From contig NZ_CP045643.1 in assembly GCF_009498275.1 (NCBI RefSeq), positions 6,634,001 through 6,698,000 on the forward strand: a DNA stretch of 64,000 bases, written 5' to 3'. The position numbers and the translations under genes were made by a program. The notes beneath the pieces are model-generated. The model did no database searches. It saw only the letters and a list, made by a program, of their open reading frames with translations, and was not told where the DNA came from. Each line of letters opens with the position of its first letter. The first letter of the stretch is position 1. Origin of the DNA: Streptomyces fagopyri. Lineage in GTDB: Bacteria; Actinomycetota; Actinomycetes; Streptomycetales; Streptomycetaceae. This document shows, piece after piece, positions 9,004-17,109 of this stretch.

Positions 9004-9140
9004 TCGCCGAACAGTACCGGCAGCGATCGAACACGTCCGCGCCACGTCGCTGCGCCCCGGAACGCCATCCGCTACGTACCTTTTGTATTGGATTGTCGTA
9101 TGCCCGGTCAGTCGCCCCGCCGCCCCTCCCAGGAGCGCCC

Positions 9141-10205
9141 ATGCCCCCCACGCCGCCCCCGACCGACGACCACCGCGCCGCGTACGCGGCCGAACTCGCC
9201 CGGGGCACCGACCGGTTCCACGAGCCGCGCCGGGAGGACTGCCCCTGGTGCGGCTCGAACCGGCTGCGCACCCGGCTGCGTACGCCGGACCTCGTCCAGC
9301 GCAAGCCCGGCACGTTCGTCGTCGACGAGTGCGGGGACTGCGCCCACGCCTTCCAGAACCCGCGGCTCACCGCGGAGGGCCTGGCCTTCTACCAGCGGGA
9401 CTTCCACGAGACGCTCGACAGCGTCACCGACCGGCTGCTCGGCGCCCGCGGCAGCAGCGGCCGGCACCGCGCCGCCGCCCGCGCGCTGCTGCCGTACGCC
9501 GAACCGGAGAGCTGGCTCGACGTCGGCACCGGGCACGGATATTTCCCGGCCGCCGCCAAGGAGGTCCACCCCTACACCTCCTTCGACGGGCTCGACGCCA
9601 CCCGGCGCGTCGAGAAGGCGAGGGCGGCCGGGCGGGTCGAGGAGGCCCATCGCGGCCGGCTCGGCGACCCCCGGATCACCGCCCGGCTGCGTGCCCGCTA
9701 CGACGTCGTCAGCATGTTCCACCATCTGGAGCACACCCCCGACCCGCGCGAGGAACTGCGCGCCGCGCTGGTGGCCCTGCGCCCCGGCGGACACCTCCTC
9801 GTCGAAGTCCCCGACCCCGACTGCGCGTTCGGCGCGCTGCTGGGCAAGTGGTGGGTGTCCTACGGGCAGCCGCGCCACCTGCACCTCATGCCGCTGCCCA
9901 ACCTGCTCGGCGAACTGGAGTCGCTGGGCTGCGAGATCGTCACGACGGACCGCCGCGAACCGCACATCCCGTACGACCTCGCGGGTGCCCTCGCGCTCGC
10001 CCTCGGGCGGGTCCTGCCCGATCTCGACGCCCCCTGGCGCCCGGCGCCGCCGACCTCGACGCGGCGCCGGCTGCACACCGTCCTGACCGCGGCGGCGGCC
10101 CCGCTGCTCGCCTCCGCCTCCGCCCTCGACCACGCCTTCGCGCCCCTCCTGCGGCGCACCCGCTTCTCGAACGCGTACCGGATCATCGCCCGCAGCCGGG
10201 CGTGA
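9141..10205 (+). CDS. Zinc-ribbon plus class I SAM-dependent methyltransferase
   Basis: Protein of 354 aa. The N-terminal 60 residues hold two CxxC pairs (CPWC near 36, CGDC near 65), likely a structural zinc site. A class I methyltransferase follows, with motif I WLDVGTGHGYF near 125 and the post-I acidic residue in FDGLD. FHHLEHTPDPREEL and RPGGHLLVEVPDPD are typical of small-molecule or sugar C/O-methyltransferases. ATG at 9141 has AGGAG nine bases upstream, deciding the start. It sits alone between divergent cobT and convergent cobU; the substrate is unknown. Confidence 0.8.
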   Translation: MPPTPPPTDDHRAAYAAELARGTDRFHEPRREDCPWCGSNRLRTRLRTPDLVQRKPGTFVVDECGDCAHAFQNPRLTAEGLAFYQRDFHETLDSVTDRLLGARGSSGRHRAAARALLPYAEPESWLDVGTGHGYFPAAAKEVHPYTSFDGLDATRRVEKARAAGRVEEAHRGRLGDPRITARLRARYDVVSMFHHLEHTPDPREELRAALVALRPGGHLLVEVPDPDCAFGALLGKWWVSYGQPRHLHLMPLPNLLGELESLGCEIVTTDRREPHIPYDLAGALALALGRVLPDLDAPWRPAPPTSTRRRLHTVLTAAAAPLLASASALDHAFAPLLRRTRFSNAYRIIARSRA

Positions 10206-10224
10206 GCCGGGGCCGGCACCGCGA

Positions 10225-11424
10225 TCAGCCCCGCAGGGACAGCGCCTGCCCCGCCACCACCAGCAGCAGATGCTCGCACTCCGCGCCGAACCCCGCGTTC
10301 AGACGCCCGAGTTCGTCGCGGTAGCGGCGCCCGGAAGCGGTGGCCGGGACGATTCCGGACCCGACCTCGTTGGAGACGGCGACCAGCGTGCGGCGGGTGG
10401 CGCGGACGGCGGCCGTGAGCTCCTCGACCCGGGCGCGCAGCGCGCGTTCGCCGCCGCCGGCCCACTCCGCGTCGTCCCAGGCGTTCACGGAGTCCATCGC
10501 GTCCGTCAGCCACAGCGAGAGGCAGTCGACGAGGAGCGGCGGCCCCTCCTCCGCCAGCAGCGGCACCAGGTCGCAGGTCTCGGTGGTGCGCCACGAGCCC
10601 GGGCGCCGCTCGCGGTGCGCGCTCACCCGGGACGCCCACTCGTTGTCCCCGCTCCGGGTGCCGCCCGTCGCCACGTACAGCACGTTCGGGAAGGACTCCA
10701 GCCGGCGTTCGGCCTCGACGGACTTGCCGGAGCGCGCGCCGCCGAGCACCAGGGTGCGCCGCGGCACGTCCGGTACGTCCTCGTACACGCCGACGTCCAG
10801 CGTCGTCCCGTCCGGCACCGCGCGGGCGCCCGCCGCCGCGAGCCGTCGCCGCAGCTCGGGGCCCGGCGGCACCTCGTGGTCGAGGTGCACCGCGATCACG
10901 TCCGTCGTGGGCCCGACGGCGCCCACCGCCCGCAGCCTCGCCAGCGCGTCCGGCCGCCCCACCACGTCGGCGGCCACCATGGCGTACGAGCCGCCGTCGT
11001 CGTCGAGTCCGGCGGGGGCCGCGCCCGGCGGCAGATAGAGCAGCCGCTGCCCGTCCGGACCGGTCACGGCGTACCCGGTGCCCGGCGCGTCCATCGGCAC
11101 CGCCCGCACCCGGTGCCCGGTCAGCAGGGTCAACTCGCTGCCGTCCGGAACCCGCACGGGCTGCGGCAGCCCCGCCGGCACCTCGACGGCGGGCCCGTCG
11201 TGCGGATGCGAGAGCAGCACCTGCCGTACGCCGCCGAGCGTGTGCCCGGCGCGCGCGGCCGCGAACGCCGCGCCGGGCGTCAGATCGAGCAGCAGCGTGC
11301 CGTCCACGAGCAGCGCGGTGGCCGCCCGCGCGTCCTCGCCGAGCGCGGTCGCGCAGGACGAGCAGGGGCAGGCGGGGCGGGGCAGGCCCTCAGGGGCGCC
11401 GGTGCCGAGCAGAGTCAGTTCCAC
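10225..11424 (-). CDS. cobU: Fusion: metallo-beta-lactamase-like domain and adenosylcobinamide kinase/guanylyltransferase
   Basis: The C-terminal half (about residues 215-399) is CobU/CobP. It has the P-loop GGARSGKS, then LYVATGG, HRERRPGSWRTTE with the guanylylated-type histidine, and VDCLSLWLTD. It phosphorylates adenosylcobinamide and transfers GMP. The N-terminal 210 residues look like a metallo-beta-lactamase fold (LGTGAPEG start, LLLDLTPG, LSHPHDGP), with the metal motif degenerate compared with HxHxDH. The start is GTG at 11424 and the ribosome site is weak. It is convergent with the methyltransferase, 20 bp apart. The fusion is known in actinobacteria; the role of the N-terminal domain is not established to my knowledge. 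Confidence 0.88.
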   Translation of the reverse strand: MELTLLGTGAPEGLPRPACPCSSCATALGEDARAATALLVDGTLLLDLTPGAAFAAARAGHTLGGVRQVLLSHPHDGPAVEVPAGLPQPVRVPDGSELTLLTGHRVRAVPMDAPGTGYAVTGPDGQRLLYLPPGAAPAGLDDDGGSYAMVAADVVGRPDALARLRAVGAVGPTTDVIAVHLDHEVPPGPELRRRLAAAGARAVPDGTTLDVGVYEDVPDVPRRTLVLGGARSGKSVEAERRLESFPNVLYVATGGTRSGDNEWASRVSAHRERRPGSWRTTETCDLVPLLAEEGPPLLVDCLSLWLTDAMDSVNAWDDAEWAGGGERALRARVEELTAAVRATRRTLVAVSNEVGSGIVPATASGRRYRDELGRLNAGFGAECEHLLLVVAGQALSLRG

Positions 11425-11478
11425 GGGGATGATTTTTCCGTGTCCCCGCAGGTCTTGCGCGCCCGGCTAGGCTTCGGA

Positions 11479-11505
11479 CGGGAGCCGGATCTTGTCGGGC
11501 TCCCG
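11479..11505. other. Inverted repeat in the cobU / 70-aa gene divergent region
   Basis: Arms cgggagcc (11479-11486) and ggctcccg (11498-11505) are perfect 8-bp complements with an 11-nt spacer. They lie 33 bp before the start of the small plus-strand gene and about 55 bp before the cobU start. It could be a 5' leader hairpin or an operator. Confidence 0.4.
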
Positions 11506-11537
11506 CTGTGCAGTGTGCTCATACCTGGGAGGCGTAC

Positions 11538-11750
11538 ATGGCGGCATGGACGTGGCGGTTCGAGAAGTCCGACGGGACAGAGGTCCAACCCGCGGTGGAG
11601 CCCGAGGAGTTCACCACGCAGGGGGACGCGGAGTCCTGGATCGGCGAGGTGTGGAAGGACCTCCTGGCGGGCGGCGCCGACCAGGTGTTCCTCTTCGAGG
11701 ACAGCACGCAGATCTACGGGCCGATGAGCCTGCACGCCGAGCCGGAGTAG
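11538..11750 (+). CDS. Small conserved acidic protein, function unknown
   Basis: Protein of 70 aa, soluble and acidic, rich in Trp/Phe, beginning MAAWTWRFEK and containing ESWIGEVWKDLL and QVFLFEDSTQIYGPM. GGGAGG at 11527-11532 sits six bases before ATG 11538, a strong ribosome site that supports a real gene and this start. An in-frame extension upstream lacks a site. It is divergent from cobU and convergent with the downstream methyltransferase. I do not recognise a characterised family; homologous small proteins appear in Streptomyces as far as I remember. Confidence 0.75.
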   Translation: MAAWTWRFEKSDGTEVQPAVEPEEFTTQGDAESWIGEVWKDLLAGGADQVFLFEDSTQIYGPMSLHAEPE

Positions 11751-11796
11751 GCCGGTAGAGGTCGCCGGGGCCACCGGAAGGCTCCGGCGGCCCGTC

Positions 11797-11832
11797 CGTG
11801 CCCTCAGCCCCGTACGTGCCCTCAGCCCCGTA
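11797..11832. repeat. 18-bp tandem duplication across a stop codon
   Basis: cgtgccctcagccccgta occurs twice head-to-tail (11797-11814 and 11815-11832). The right copy contains the stop codon of the minus-strand methyltransferase, so the duplication repeats the gene's last codons downstream of the stop without altering the protein. Confidence 0.8.
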
Positions 11833-12610
11833 CGCCGCACAGGTGCAGCAGCGCCGCCACCTGACGGTAGGGGTCGGTCCGCCCGGCCCGCTCCTCCGCG
11901 GCCAGCAGACTCTCCACGTCGTCGGGGACGGGTGCCCCGTCCGGCGCGCCGTCCGTGAACACCCGCACGCCATACCACGCGTGCAACGGCGCCCCGATCC
12001 CCGCCAGCGTCGACGTCAGCGTGGCGAGCCGGTCGGCGCGGACGGCGAGCCCGAGCCGGTTGACGTACGCGTCGGACTCGAACGCGGCCAGTGCCGACGT
12101 CCAGTCCCCGGCCAGCCCCGGCCGCAGGGCCAGCGCGTCGGCGTTGCGCACCAGCAGCGAGAGCAGTCCGCCCGGGGCCAGCATCCGCGCCAGGCCCGCG
12201 ACCAGCGGGTCCGGCTCCTCGACGTACATCAGTACGCCGTGGCACAGCACCACGTCGAAACTGCCGGGCAGGAAGTGGACCCCGGTGTCCCGGCCGTCGC
12301 CCTCGATGAGGCGCACCCGGCCCTGGATGCCCTCGGGTTCGGCGGCCAGCGCCTGCCGGGCCACGGAGAGCATCCGCCCGTCCTGCTCCAGGCCGGTCAC
12401 CTGATGCCCGGCGCGGGCCAGCCGCAGCGCCTGCGTGCCCTGGCCCATCCCGACGTCGAGCACCCGCAGCCGCTGCCCGACCGGGAACCGCGCGGCTATC
12501 TGCTCGTCGAGCTGCCGGGCCACCAGCTCCTGCCGTACGACATCACGCAGCGCGCCCAGCTTGCTCAGCCAGGCGTCCGCCGCGTCTCCGGAGAAGGATG
12601 TCGCGCTCAG
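11822..12610 (-). CDS. Class I SAM-dependent methyltransferase, probable CTG start
   Basis: Protein of 262 aa with SAM motif I VLDVGMGQGTQAL near residue 48, VTGLEQD at the end of beta-2, FDVVLCHGVLMYVEEP, and LAPGGLLSLLVRN. The fold matches the UbiE/COG2226-like group; the substrate is unknown. There is no ATG, GTG or TTG in frame between 12796 and a position deep inside the fold. CTG at 12610-12608 overlaps the TGA of the upstream DUF3043 gene and has GGAGAG five bases before it, an ideal spacing. I therefore propose a CTG start with translational coupling. The alternative is a much longer product starting at 12796. Confidence 0.8.
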   Translation of the reverse strand: MSATSFSGDAADAWLSKLGALRDVVRQELVARQLDEQIAARFPVGQRLRVLDVGMGQGTQALRLARAGHQVTGLEQDGRMLSVARQALAAEPEGIQGRVRLIEGDGRDTGVHFLPGSFDVVLCHGVLMYVEEPDPLVAGLARMLAPGGLLSLLVRNADALALRPGLAGDWTSALAAFESDAYVNRLGLAVRADRLATLTSTLAGIGAPLHAWYGVRVFTDGAPDGAPVPDDVESLLAAEERAGRTDPYRQVAALLHLCGVRG

Positions 12611-13203
12611 GGCCGCTCTCCGCGCTTGACCTGCGGCTTCGGCAGCCGGAGTCGACGCATCTGGAGGGTACGCATCAGCGCGTAGGGAACCGCGCCCTTC
12701 TTGGGCAGGTCCGGGAAGCGCGTGGTGAGCTGCTTCTTCAGCCGGATCGCGATGCCGATCGAGTCGACCACGATCATGACGATCACGACCAGCCACAGCA
12801 GCAGCGCGATGTTCTGCAGCGAGCCCACCCGCACCATGCTCAGGACGAGAATGACCACGGCCATCGGCAGGAAGAACTCTGCGATGCAGAAACGCGAGTC
12901 CACGAAGTCGCGCGCGAACTTCCGCACCTGCCCCTTGTCACGGGCGGGCAGATAGCGCTCGTCGCCGCTGGCCAGGGCCTGGCGCTGCTTCTCCAGCTGG
13001 ACACGGCGATCGTCACGCTGGCGCTTGGCGGCCTCCTTGCGCGTCGACGGCGTCTGGGCGACGCTGCGACGCTGGGTCTGGGCCTCACTGCGCTTGGGCG
13101 TGGGGCGGCCCTTGGGGGCCTGCGGGTCACGGGTCTGCTTGGAGTCGGTCACCTGCGCCTTGTCGGCGGGGGCCTTCTCATCCTTGGCACGGCTACGGAA
13201 CAC
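12607..13203 (-). CDS. DUF3043 membrane protein
   Basis: Protein of 198 aa. The first 95 residues are highly charged and Lys/Arg/Gln-rich. The core RYLPARDKGQVRKFARDF leads into two close transmembrane helices (about residues 110-165), followed by a basic tail. This layout is that of the actinobacterial DUF3043 family, whose function is unknown. GTG at 13203 is taken as the start, beginning VFRSRAKDEKA. Frames further upstream are low-complexity and unlike the family. It overlaps the methyltransferase by 4 bp and is divergent from pspA, so both may respond to the same 300-bp control region. Confidence 0.8.
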   Translation of the reverse strand: MFRSRAKDEKAPADKAQVTDSKQTRDPQAPKGRPTPKRSEAQTQRRSVAQTPSTRKEAAKRQRDDRRVQLEKQRQALASGDERYLPARDKGQVRKFARDFVDSRFCIAEFFLPMAVVILVLSMVRVGSLQNIALLLWLVVIVMIVVDSIGIAIRLKKQLTTRFPDLPKKGAVPYALMRTLQMRRLRLPKPQVKRGERP

Positions 13204-13501
13204 AAAACCCAAGGGTACGGGGTGCGGCGGCATGGACGTCGTCGGAGTGGGGAACGATCCGGCAACGCCGTGCGTCTGTAGGGGGACACAGGGGACGTTG
13301 TTCGCGGGGGGACGCGAAGGGGACAAGGGGGTCACCCCGGGTTCCACCTACTCCCTACGCCGGAGCGGCACCGTACGCAGTCGTCCTTGGGGATGAGCGC
13401 ATCCGTCCCCGAACAGTGCGGTAATGGATGCAGGGCCCGTACTGTGGGTTCTGTTGCAGTACCTGGAGCCGGAGTCCGTCAGAAGGGGGCGCGCGAAGCC
13501 C
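13204..13501. promoter_or_regulatory. Divergent control region between DUF3043 gene and pspA
   Basis: About 300 bp. It contains a small inverted repeat with arms gtactg (13439-13444) and cagtac (13457-13462), 12-nt spacer, 40 bp before pspA. I could not assign clear -10/-35 boxes and saw no sigma-54-like site, which would accompany PspF-type control in enterobacteria. Confidence 0.35.
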
Positions 13502-14293
13502 ATGAGCGGTGTCATGAAGCGTATGGGGATGATCTTCCGCGCGAAGGCGAACAAGGCCCTTGACCGGGCCGAGGACCCGCGCGAAACCCTCGATTACTCG
13601 TACCAGAAGCAGCTGGAGCTGCTCCAGAAGGTGCGCCGCGGCGTCGCCGACGTCGCGACCTCCCGCAAGCGGCTGGAACTGCAGCTCAACCAGCTCCAGG
13701 GCCAGTCCACCAAGCTGGAGGACCAGGGCCGCAAGGCGCTCGCGCTCGGCCGGGAGGACCTGGCCCGCGAGGCGCTCTCCCGCCGCGCCGCGCTCCAGCA
13801 GCAGGTGACGGACCTGGAGACGCAGCACCAGACCCTCCAGGGCGAGGAGGAGAAGCTCACCCTCGCGGCCCAGCGTCTGCAGGCCAAGGTCGACGCCTTC
13901 CGCACCAAGAAGGAGACCATCAAGGCCACGTACACCGCGGCCCAGGCGCAGACCCGGATCGGCGAGGCCTTCTCCGGCATCTCCGAGGAGATGGGCGACG
14001 TCGGGATGGCCATCCAGCGCGCCGAGGACAAGACCGCGCAGCTGCAGGCCCGCGCGGGTGCCATCGACGAGCTGCTCGCCTCCGGCGCCCTCGACGACCA
14101 GTCCGGGCTCGCCAAGGACGACATCCAGAGCGAGCTGGACCGGCTCTCCGGTGGTACGGATGTGGAACTGGAGCTGCAGCGCATGAAGGCCGAGCTGGCC
14201 GGCGGCTCCTCGCAGCAGGCGATCGAGGGCGGCACGGGACAGGGCCAGACCGGGTCCCAGCCGCAGGACACCCCGCGCTTCGACAAGCAGTAG
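13502..14293 (+). CDS. pspA: PspA/IM30 (ESCRT-III-like) membrane-protection protein
   Basis: Protein of 263 aa, almost entirely alpha-helical coiled coil, with the amphipathic N-terminal MKRMGMIFRAKANKALDR helix, the DPRETLDYSYQKQ segment and the alternating Gln/Lys/Glu heptads of PspA/IM30. It binds and stabilises stressed membranes. A Gln/Gly-rich 35-residue tail follows the last helix. ATG 13502 is used; ATG 13514 (MKRMG) is also possible. It is followed 43 bp later by the PspAA gene with a strong ribosome site, so the two form a unit. No PspF or PspBC genes are near. Confidence 0.93.
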   Translation: MSGVMKRMGMIFRAKANKALDRAEDPRETLDYSYQKQLELLQKVRRGVADVATSRKRLELQLNQLQGQSTKLEDQGRKALALGREDLAREALSRRAALQQQVTDLETQHQTLQGEEEKLTLAAQRLQAKVDAFRTKKETIKATYTAAQAQTRIGEAFSGISEEMGDVGMAIQRAEDKTAQLQARAGAIDELLASGALDDQSGLAKDDIQSELDRLSGGTDVELELQRMKAELAGGSSQQAIEGGTGQGQTGSQPQDTPRFDKQ

Positions 14294-14336
14294 CAGCAGC
14301 GGCGACCGACCGGGTCCCACGCCTTAGGAGGGCGAC

Positions 14337-14615
14337 ATGATCGTACGGATCATGGGGGAGGGGCAGGTGAGGCTGGACGACGGCCACCTCACCGAGCTGA
14401 ACAAGCTGGACGACGAGCTTCTCGCCGAGGTGGAGGGCGGTGACGAGGCCGGCTTCCGGCGCACCCTCGCCGCGCTTCTCGACGCGGTCCACCGTCTGGG
14501 CGCTCCGCTTCCCGACGACGCGCTGGAACCCTCGGGGCTGATCCTCCCGTCCCCGGACGCCACGCTCGCGGAGGTCCGCGACATGCTCGACGGGGACGGT
14601 CTGATCCCCGGCTGA
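14337..14615 (+). CDS. pspAA: PspA-associated protein PspAA
   Basis: Protein of 92 aa beginning MIVRIMGEGQVRLDD, the characteristic start of PspAA proteins encoded beside actinobacterial pspA. The middle is a helical acidic stretch (LNKLDDELLAEVE), and the tail SPDATLAEVRDMLDGDGLIPG matches the family. AGGAGGG lies six bases upstream of ATG. The function is a partner role in PspA-based membrane stress response; biochemical activity is not known to me. Confidence 0.88.
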   Translation: MIVRIMGEGQVRLDDGHLTELNKLDDELLAEVEGGDEAGFRRTLAALLDAVHRLGAPLPDDALEPSGLILPSPDATLAEVRDMLDGDGLIPG

Positions 14616-14934
14616 GGGTTCCTTCGCCCCCGCCGCCCCTACCCGACCCATCCGTCCCGGGCTCCGCCCCCAGAACCCCGGTCGGCCTTACGGGCCTTGC
14701 CCTCAATCGCCGGACGGGGTGATGGTGCGGGCCTGTGCTGAAAAGCCGACGCCCAGGGCGGGTATTTCAGCCCGTCCGGCCTGTGAGGACGAGCCCTTCG
14801 GGCGAGCGGGGGTCCAGGGGGCGCGGCCCCTTGACGGGGGTCTGGGGCGGAGATCCAAGGCGGACAGCCACGACGAAGCCGAAGAACCCGGGGTACGTGG
14901 GCAACCGTTCCGCCCCCTGCAAGGTCCCCGTACC
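14616..14934. repeat. Intergenic region with composite inverted REP-like element
   Basis: This 319-bp gap contains two inverted halves. The left half, 14659-14718, runs from a gggctccgccccc-type segment to tcaatcgccggacgggg. The right half, 14771-14830, reads cccgtccggcctgtgagga and then a gcgggggtcc...ggggcgcggcccc segment. The same architecture recurs after trpD (37739-37865). It resembles a dispersed element I recall as common in Streptomyces genomes. The histidine kinase promoter must lie in or after it. Confidence 0.7.
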
Positions 14935-16164
14935 GTGAACGGAGTGAGCACCCTAGAGCGCACGAAGTGCAGACTCCGCGCGCACCCGATGGCCCTCGAC
15001 GCCGCCCTGGCGACCGGCGTACTCGTGACCATGATGGCCGGCTCCTTCGTGGACCCGCACGGCGGCCACGGAGCGAGCTGGGGCGCCCGCACCCCCAGTG
15101 TCCTCAGCCTCACCCTGATGGTGCTCGGCGCGGCGGCCCTGGTGTTCCGCCGCCGCGCGCCCCTCCCGGTCCTCGCCGCGACCGGCGCCCTCTCCGTCGT
15201 GGAACTGGTCGCGAGCGACCCCCGTGCCCCGGTGGTGATGTCCGCCGTCGTCGCCCTGTACACCGTCGCGTCGGCCACGGACCGCCCCACCACCTGGCGC
15301 GTCGGGCTGCTCACGATGACCGTGCTCACCGCCTGCGCGATGCTCGCCGGCACCCTGCCGTGGTACGCGCAGGAGAACCTCGGCATCTTCGCCTGGACCG
15401 GCATGGCCGCCGCCGCGGGCGACGCCGTCCGCAGCCGCCGTGCCTTCGTGCACGCCATCCGTGAACGCGCCGAACGCGCGGAACGCACCCGCGAGGAGGA
15501 GGCCCGGCGCCGGGTCGCCGAGGAACGGCTGCGCATCGCCCGTGATCTGCACGACGTCGTCGCCCACCACATCGCCCTCGTCAACGTGCAGGCCGGAGTC
15601 GCCGCCCACGTGATGGACAAACGCCCGGACCAGGCCAAGGAGGCGCTGGCCCACGTACGGGAGGCCAGCCGCTCCGCCCTCAACGAGCTGCGCGCCACCG
15701 TGGGCCTGCTGCGCCAGTCCGGCGACCCCGAGGCCCCCACCGAGCCCGCCCCCGGTCTCGCCCGCCTCGACGAACTCGCCGACACCTTCCGCAACGCGGG
15801 GCTCCCCGTCGAAGTGGCCCGCGCCGACCAGGGCACCACCCTCCCCGCGGCGGTCGACCTCGCCGCCTACCGAGTCATCCAGGAAGCCCTCACCAATGTC
15901 CAGAAGCACGCGGGCCCCGGCGCGAAGGCCGAGGTCAGCGTCGTACGTGTGGGCCCGAACGTGGAAGTGACCGTCCTCGACAACGGTCCCGGGCAAGGCG
16001 ACGGCCCGCAGGAGGGCGGCGGCCACGGGCTGCTCGGCATGCGCGAGCGGGTCGGCGCGCTCGGCGGTACCTGCTCGGCCGGTCCCCGGTACGGAGGCGG
16101 CTTCCGCGTCCATGCGATCCTTCCGGTCAAGACCCGCACGCCTGCCCTGGGGGACCCCGCATGA
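14935..16164 (+). CDS. Sensor histidine kinase (HisKA_3 type)
   Basis: Protein of 409 aa. Four to five N-terminal helices occupy residues 15-165, with no large extracellular domain. The dimerisation/phosphoacceptor helix follows, with RDLHDVVAHH (His near 206), and then a HATPase domain with EALTNVQKHA (N box), DNGPG and GHGLLGMRERV. This is a NarL-type system sensor that phosphorylates the overlapping downstream regulator. GTG 14935 is chosen for an AAGG ten bases upstream; GTG 14944 is an alternative. By synteny it may be the AbrB sensor of S. coelicolor (SCO2166 from memory), implicated in antibiotic production control. Confidence 0.88.
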   Translation: MNGVSTLERTKCRLRAHPMALDAALATGVLVTMMAGSFVDPHGGHGASWGARTPSVLSLTLMVLGAAALVFRRRAPLPVLAATGALSVVELVASDPRAPVVMSAVVALYTVASATDRPTTWRVGLLTMTVLTACAMLAGTLPWYAQENLGIFAWTGMAAAAGDAVRSRRAFVHAIRERAERAERTREEEARRRVAEERLRIARDLHDVVAHHIALVNVQAGVAAHVMDKRPDQAKEALAHVREASRSALNELRATVGLLRQSGDPEAPTEPAPGLARLDELADTFRNAGLPVEVARADQGTTLPAAVDLAAYRVIQEALTNVQKHAGPGAKAEVSVVRVGPNVEVTVLDNGPGQGDGPQEGGGHGLLGMRERVGALGGTCSAGPRYGGGFRVHAILPVKTRTPALGDPA

Positions 16165-16844
16165 CCATCCGTGTCCTGCTCGCCGACGACCAGGCGCTGC
16201 TGCGCAGCGCGTTCCGCGTCCTCGTCGACTCGGAGCCCGACATGGAGGTCGTGGGGGAGGCGTCCGACGGCGCCGAGGCGGTACGGCTCGCCCGGGAGGC
16301 GCGCGCCGACGTGGTGCTCATGGACATCCGGATGCCGGGGACCGACGGGCTCGCCGCCACCCGGCTGATCAGCGCGGATCCAGGACTCGCACAGGTACGG
16401 GTGGTCATGCTGACGACCTTCGAGGTCGACGAGTACGTGGTCCAGTCGCTGCGGGCCGGAGCCTCCGGGTTCCTCGGCAAGGGCGCCGAGCCGGACGAGC
16501 TGCTGAACGCCATCCGGATCGCGGCGGGCGGTGAGGCACTGCTGTCCCCGGCGGCCACCAAGGGACTGATCGCCAAGTTCCTCGCCCAGGGCGACGGCGC
16601 GGACGACGAGCGGGACCCCGGCCGCGCGGAGCGCCTGAACGCGCTCACCGGGCGTGAGCGCGAGGTGCTCGTCCAGGTCGCGGGCGGCCACTCCAACGAC
16701 GAGATCGCCGAGCGGCTGGAGGTCAGCCCGCTGACGGTGAAGACGCATGTCAACCGGGCCATGGCCAAACTCGGCGCCCGCGACCGGGCACAGCTCGTCG
16801 TCATCGCGTACGAGTCGGGACTGGTACGTCCAAGGGTGGAGTGA
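16161..16844 (+). CDS. NarL/FixJ-type response regulator
   Basis: Protein of 227 aa with an N-terminal receiver domain: acidic pair DD at 9-10, phosphoacceptor Asp near 54 in VLMDIRMPG, and a T/S at MLTTFE. GFLGKGAEP carries the conserved lysine. The C-terminal LuxR helix-turn-helix is LTGREREVLVQVAGGHSNDEIAERL. Its ATG overlaps the kinase stop (ATGA), so the pair is translationally coupled. By synteny it is the partner of a probable AbrB-type system. The RND transporter follows 265 bp downstream on the same strand and is an obvious candidate target, though this is inference. Confidence 0.9.
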   Translation: MTIRVLLADDQALLRSAFRVLVDSEPDMEVVGEASDGAEAVRLAREARADVVLMDIRMPGTDGLAATRLISADPGLAQVRVVMLTTFEVDEYVVQSLRAGASGFLGKGAEPDELLNAIRIAAGGEALLSPAATKGLIAKFLAQGDGADDERDPGRAERLNALTGREREVLVQVAGGHSNDEIAERLEVSPLTVKTHVNRAMAKLGARDRAQLVVIAYESGLVRPRVE

Positions 16845-16858
16845 ACTTCACCGGGCCG

Positions 16859-16894
16859 TACTGCGCCCGCAGTAGGTTCCCCATAAGGAAATAG
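16859..16894. promoter_or_regulatory. Palindromes upstream of the RND transporter gene
   Basis: tactgcg (16859-16865) and cgcagta (16868-16874) form a perfect 7-bp-arm palindrome with 2-nt centre. Just after it, ttcc/ggaa arms surround ccataa (about 16877-16890). Both lie about 220-250 bp before the transporter start, in the only AT-richer part of the gap, and look like regulator operators near a promoter. Confidence 0.4.
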
Positions 16895-17109
16895 ACCCAG
16901 GGGCGACGGATCGACGCCGCCCGATGGCTCAGGGTGGCAGGAGAGCGCTCACCTGTGCGGCGTGCCCCGCCGCACCGGCCGGACCGGCCGGACCGCCGGG
17001 GCACGTACGCGCTGTCCCGGCGGCCCGCCGTCACCACCCCGCGCCGTCCCCCTGCCGTCGAAGCCGACCACGCCCCACACCCCCGCCACGGAAAAGAGAT
17101 CCCCCACCC

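Noticed and set aside
9004..9140. Possible cobalamin riboswitch upstream of cobT
   Set aside because: The gap to the divergent methyltransferase is only 137 bp and shows no B12-box-like sequence.
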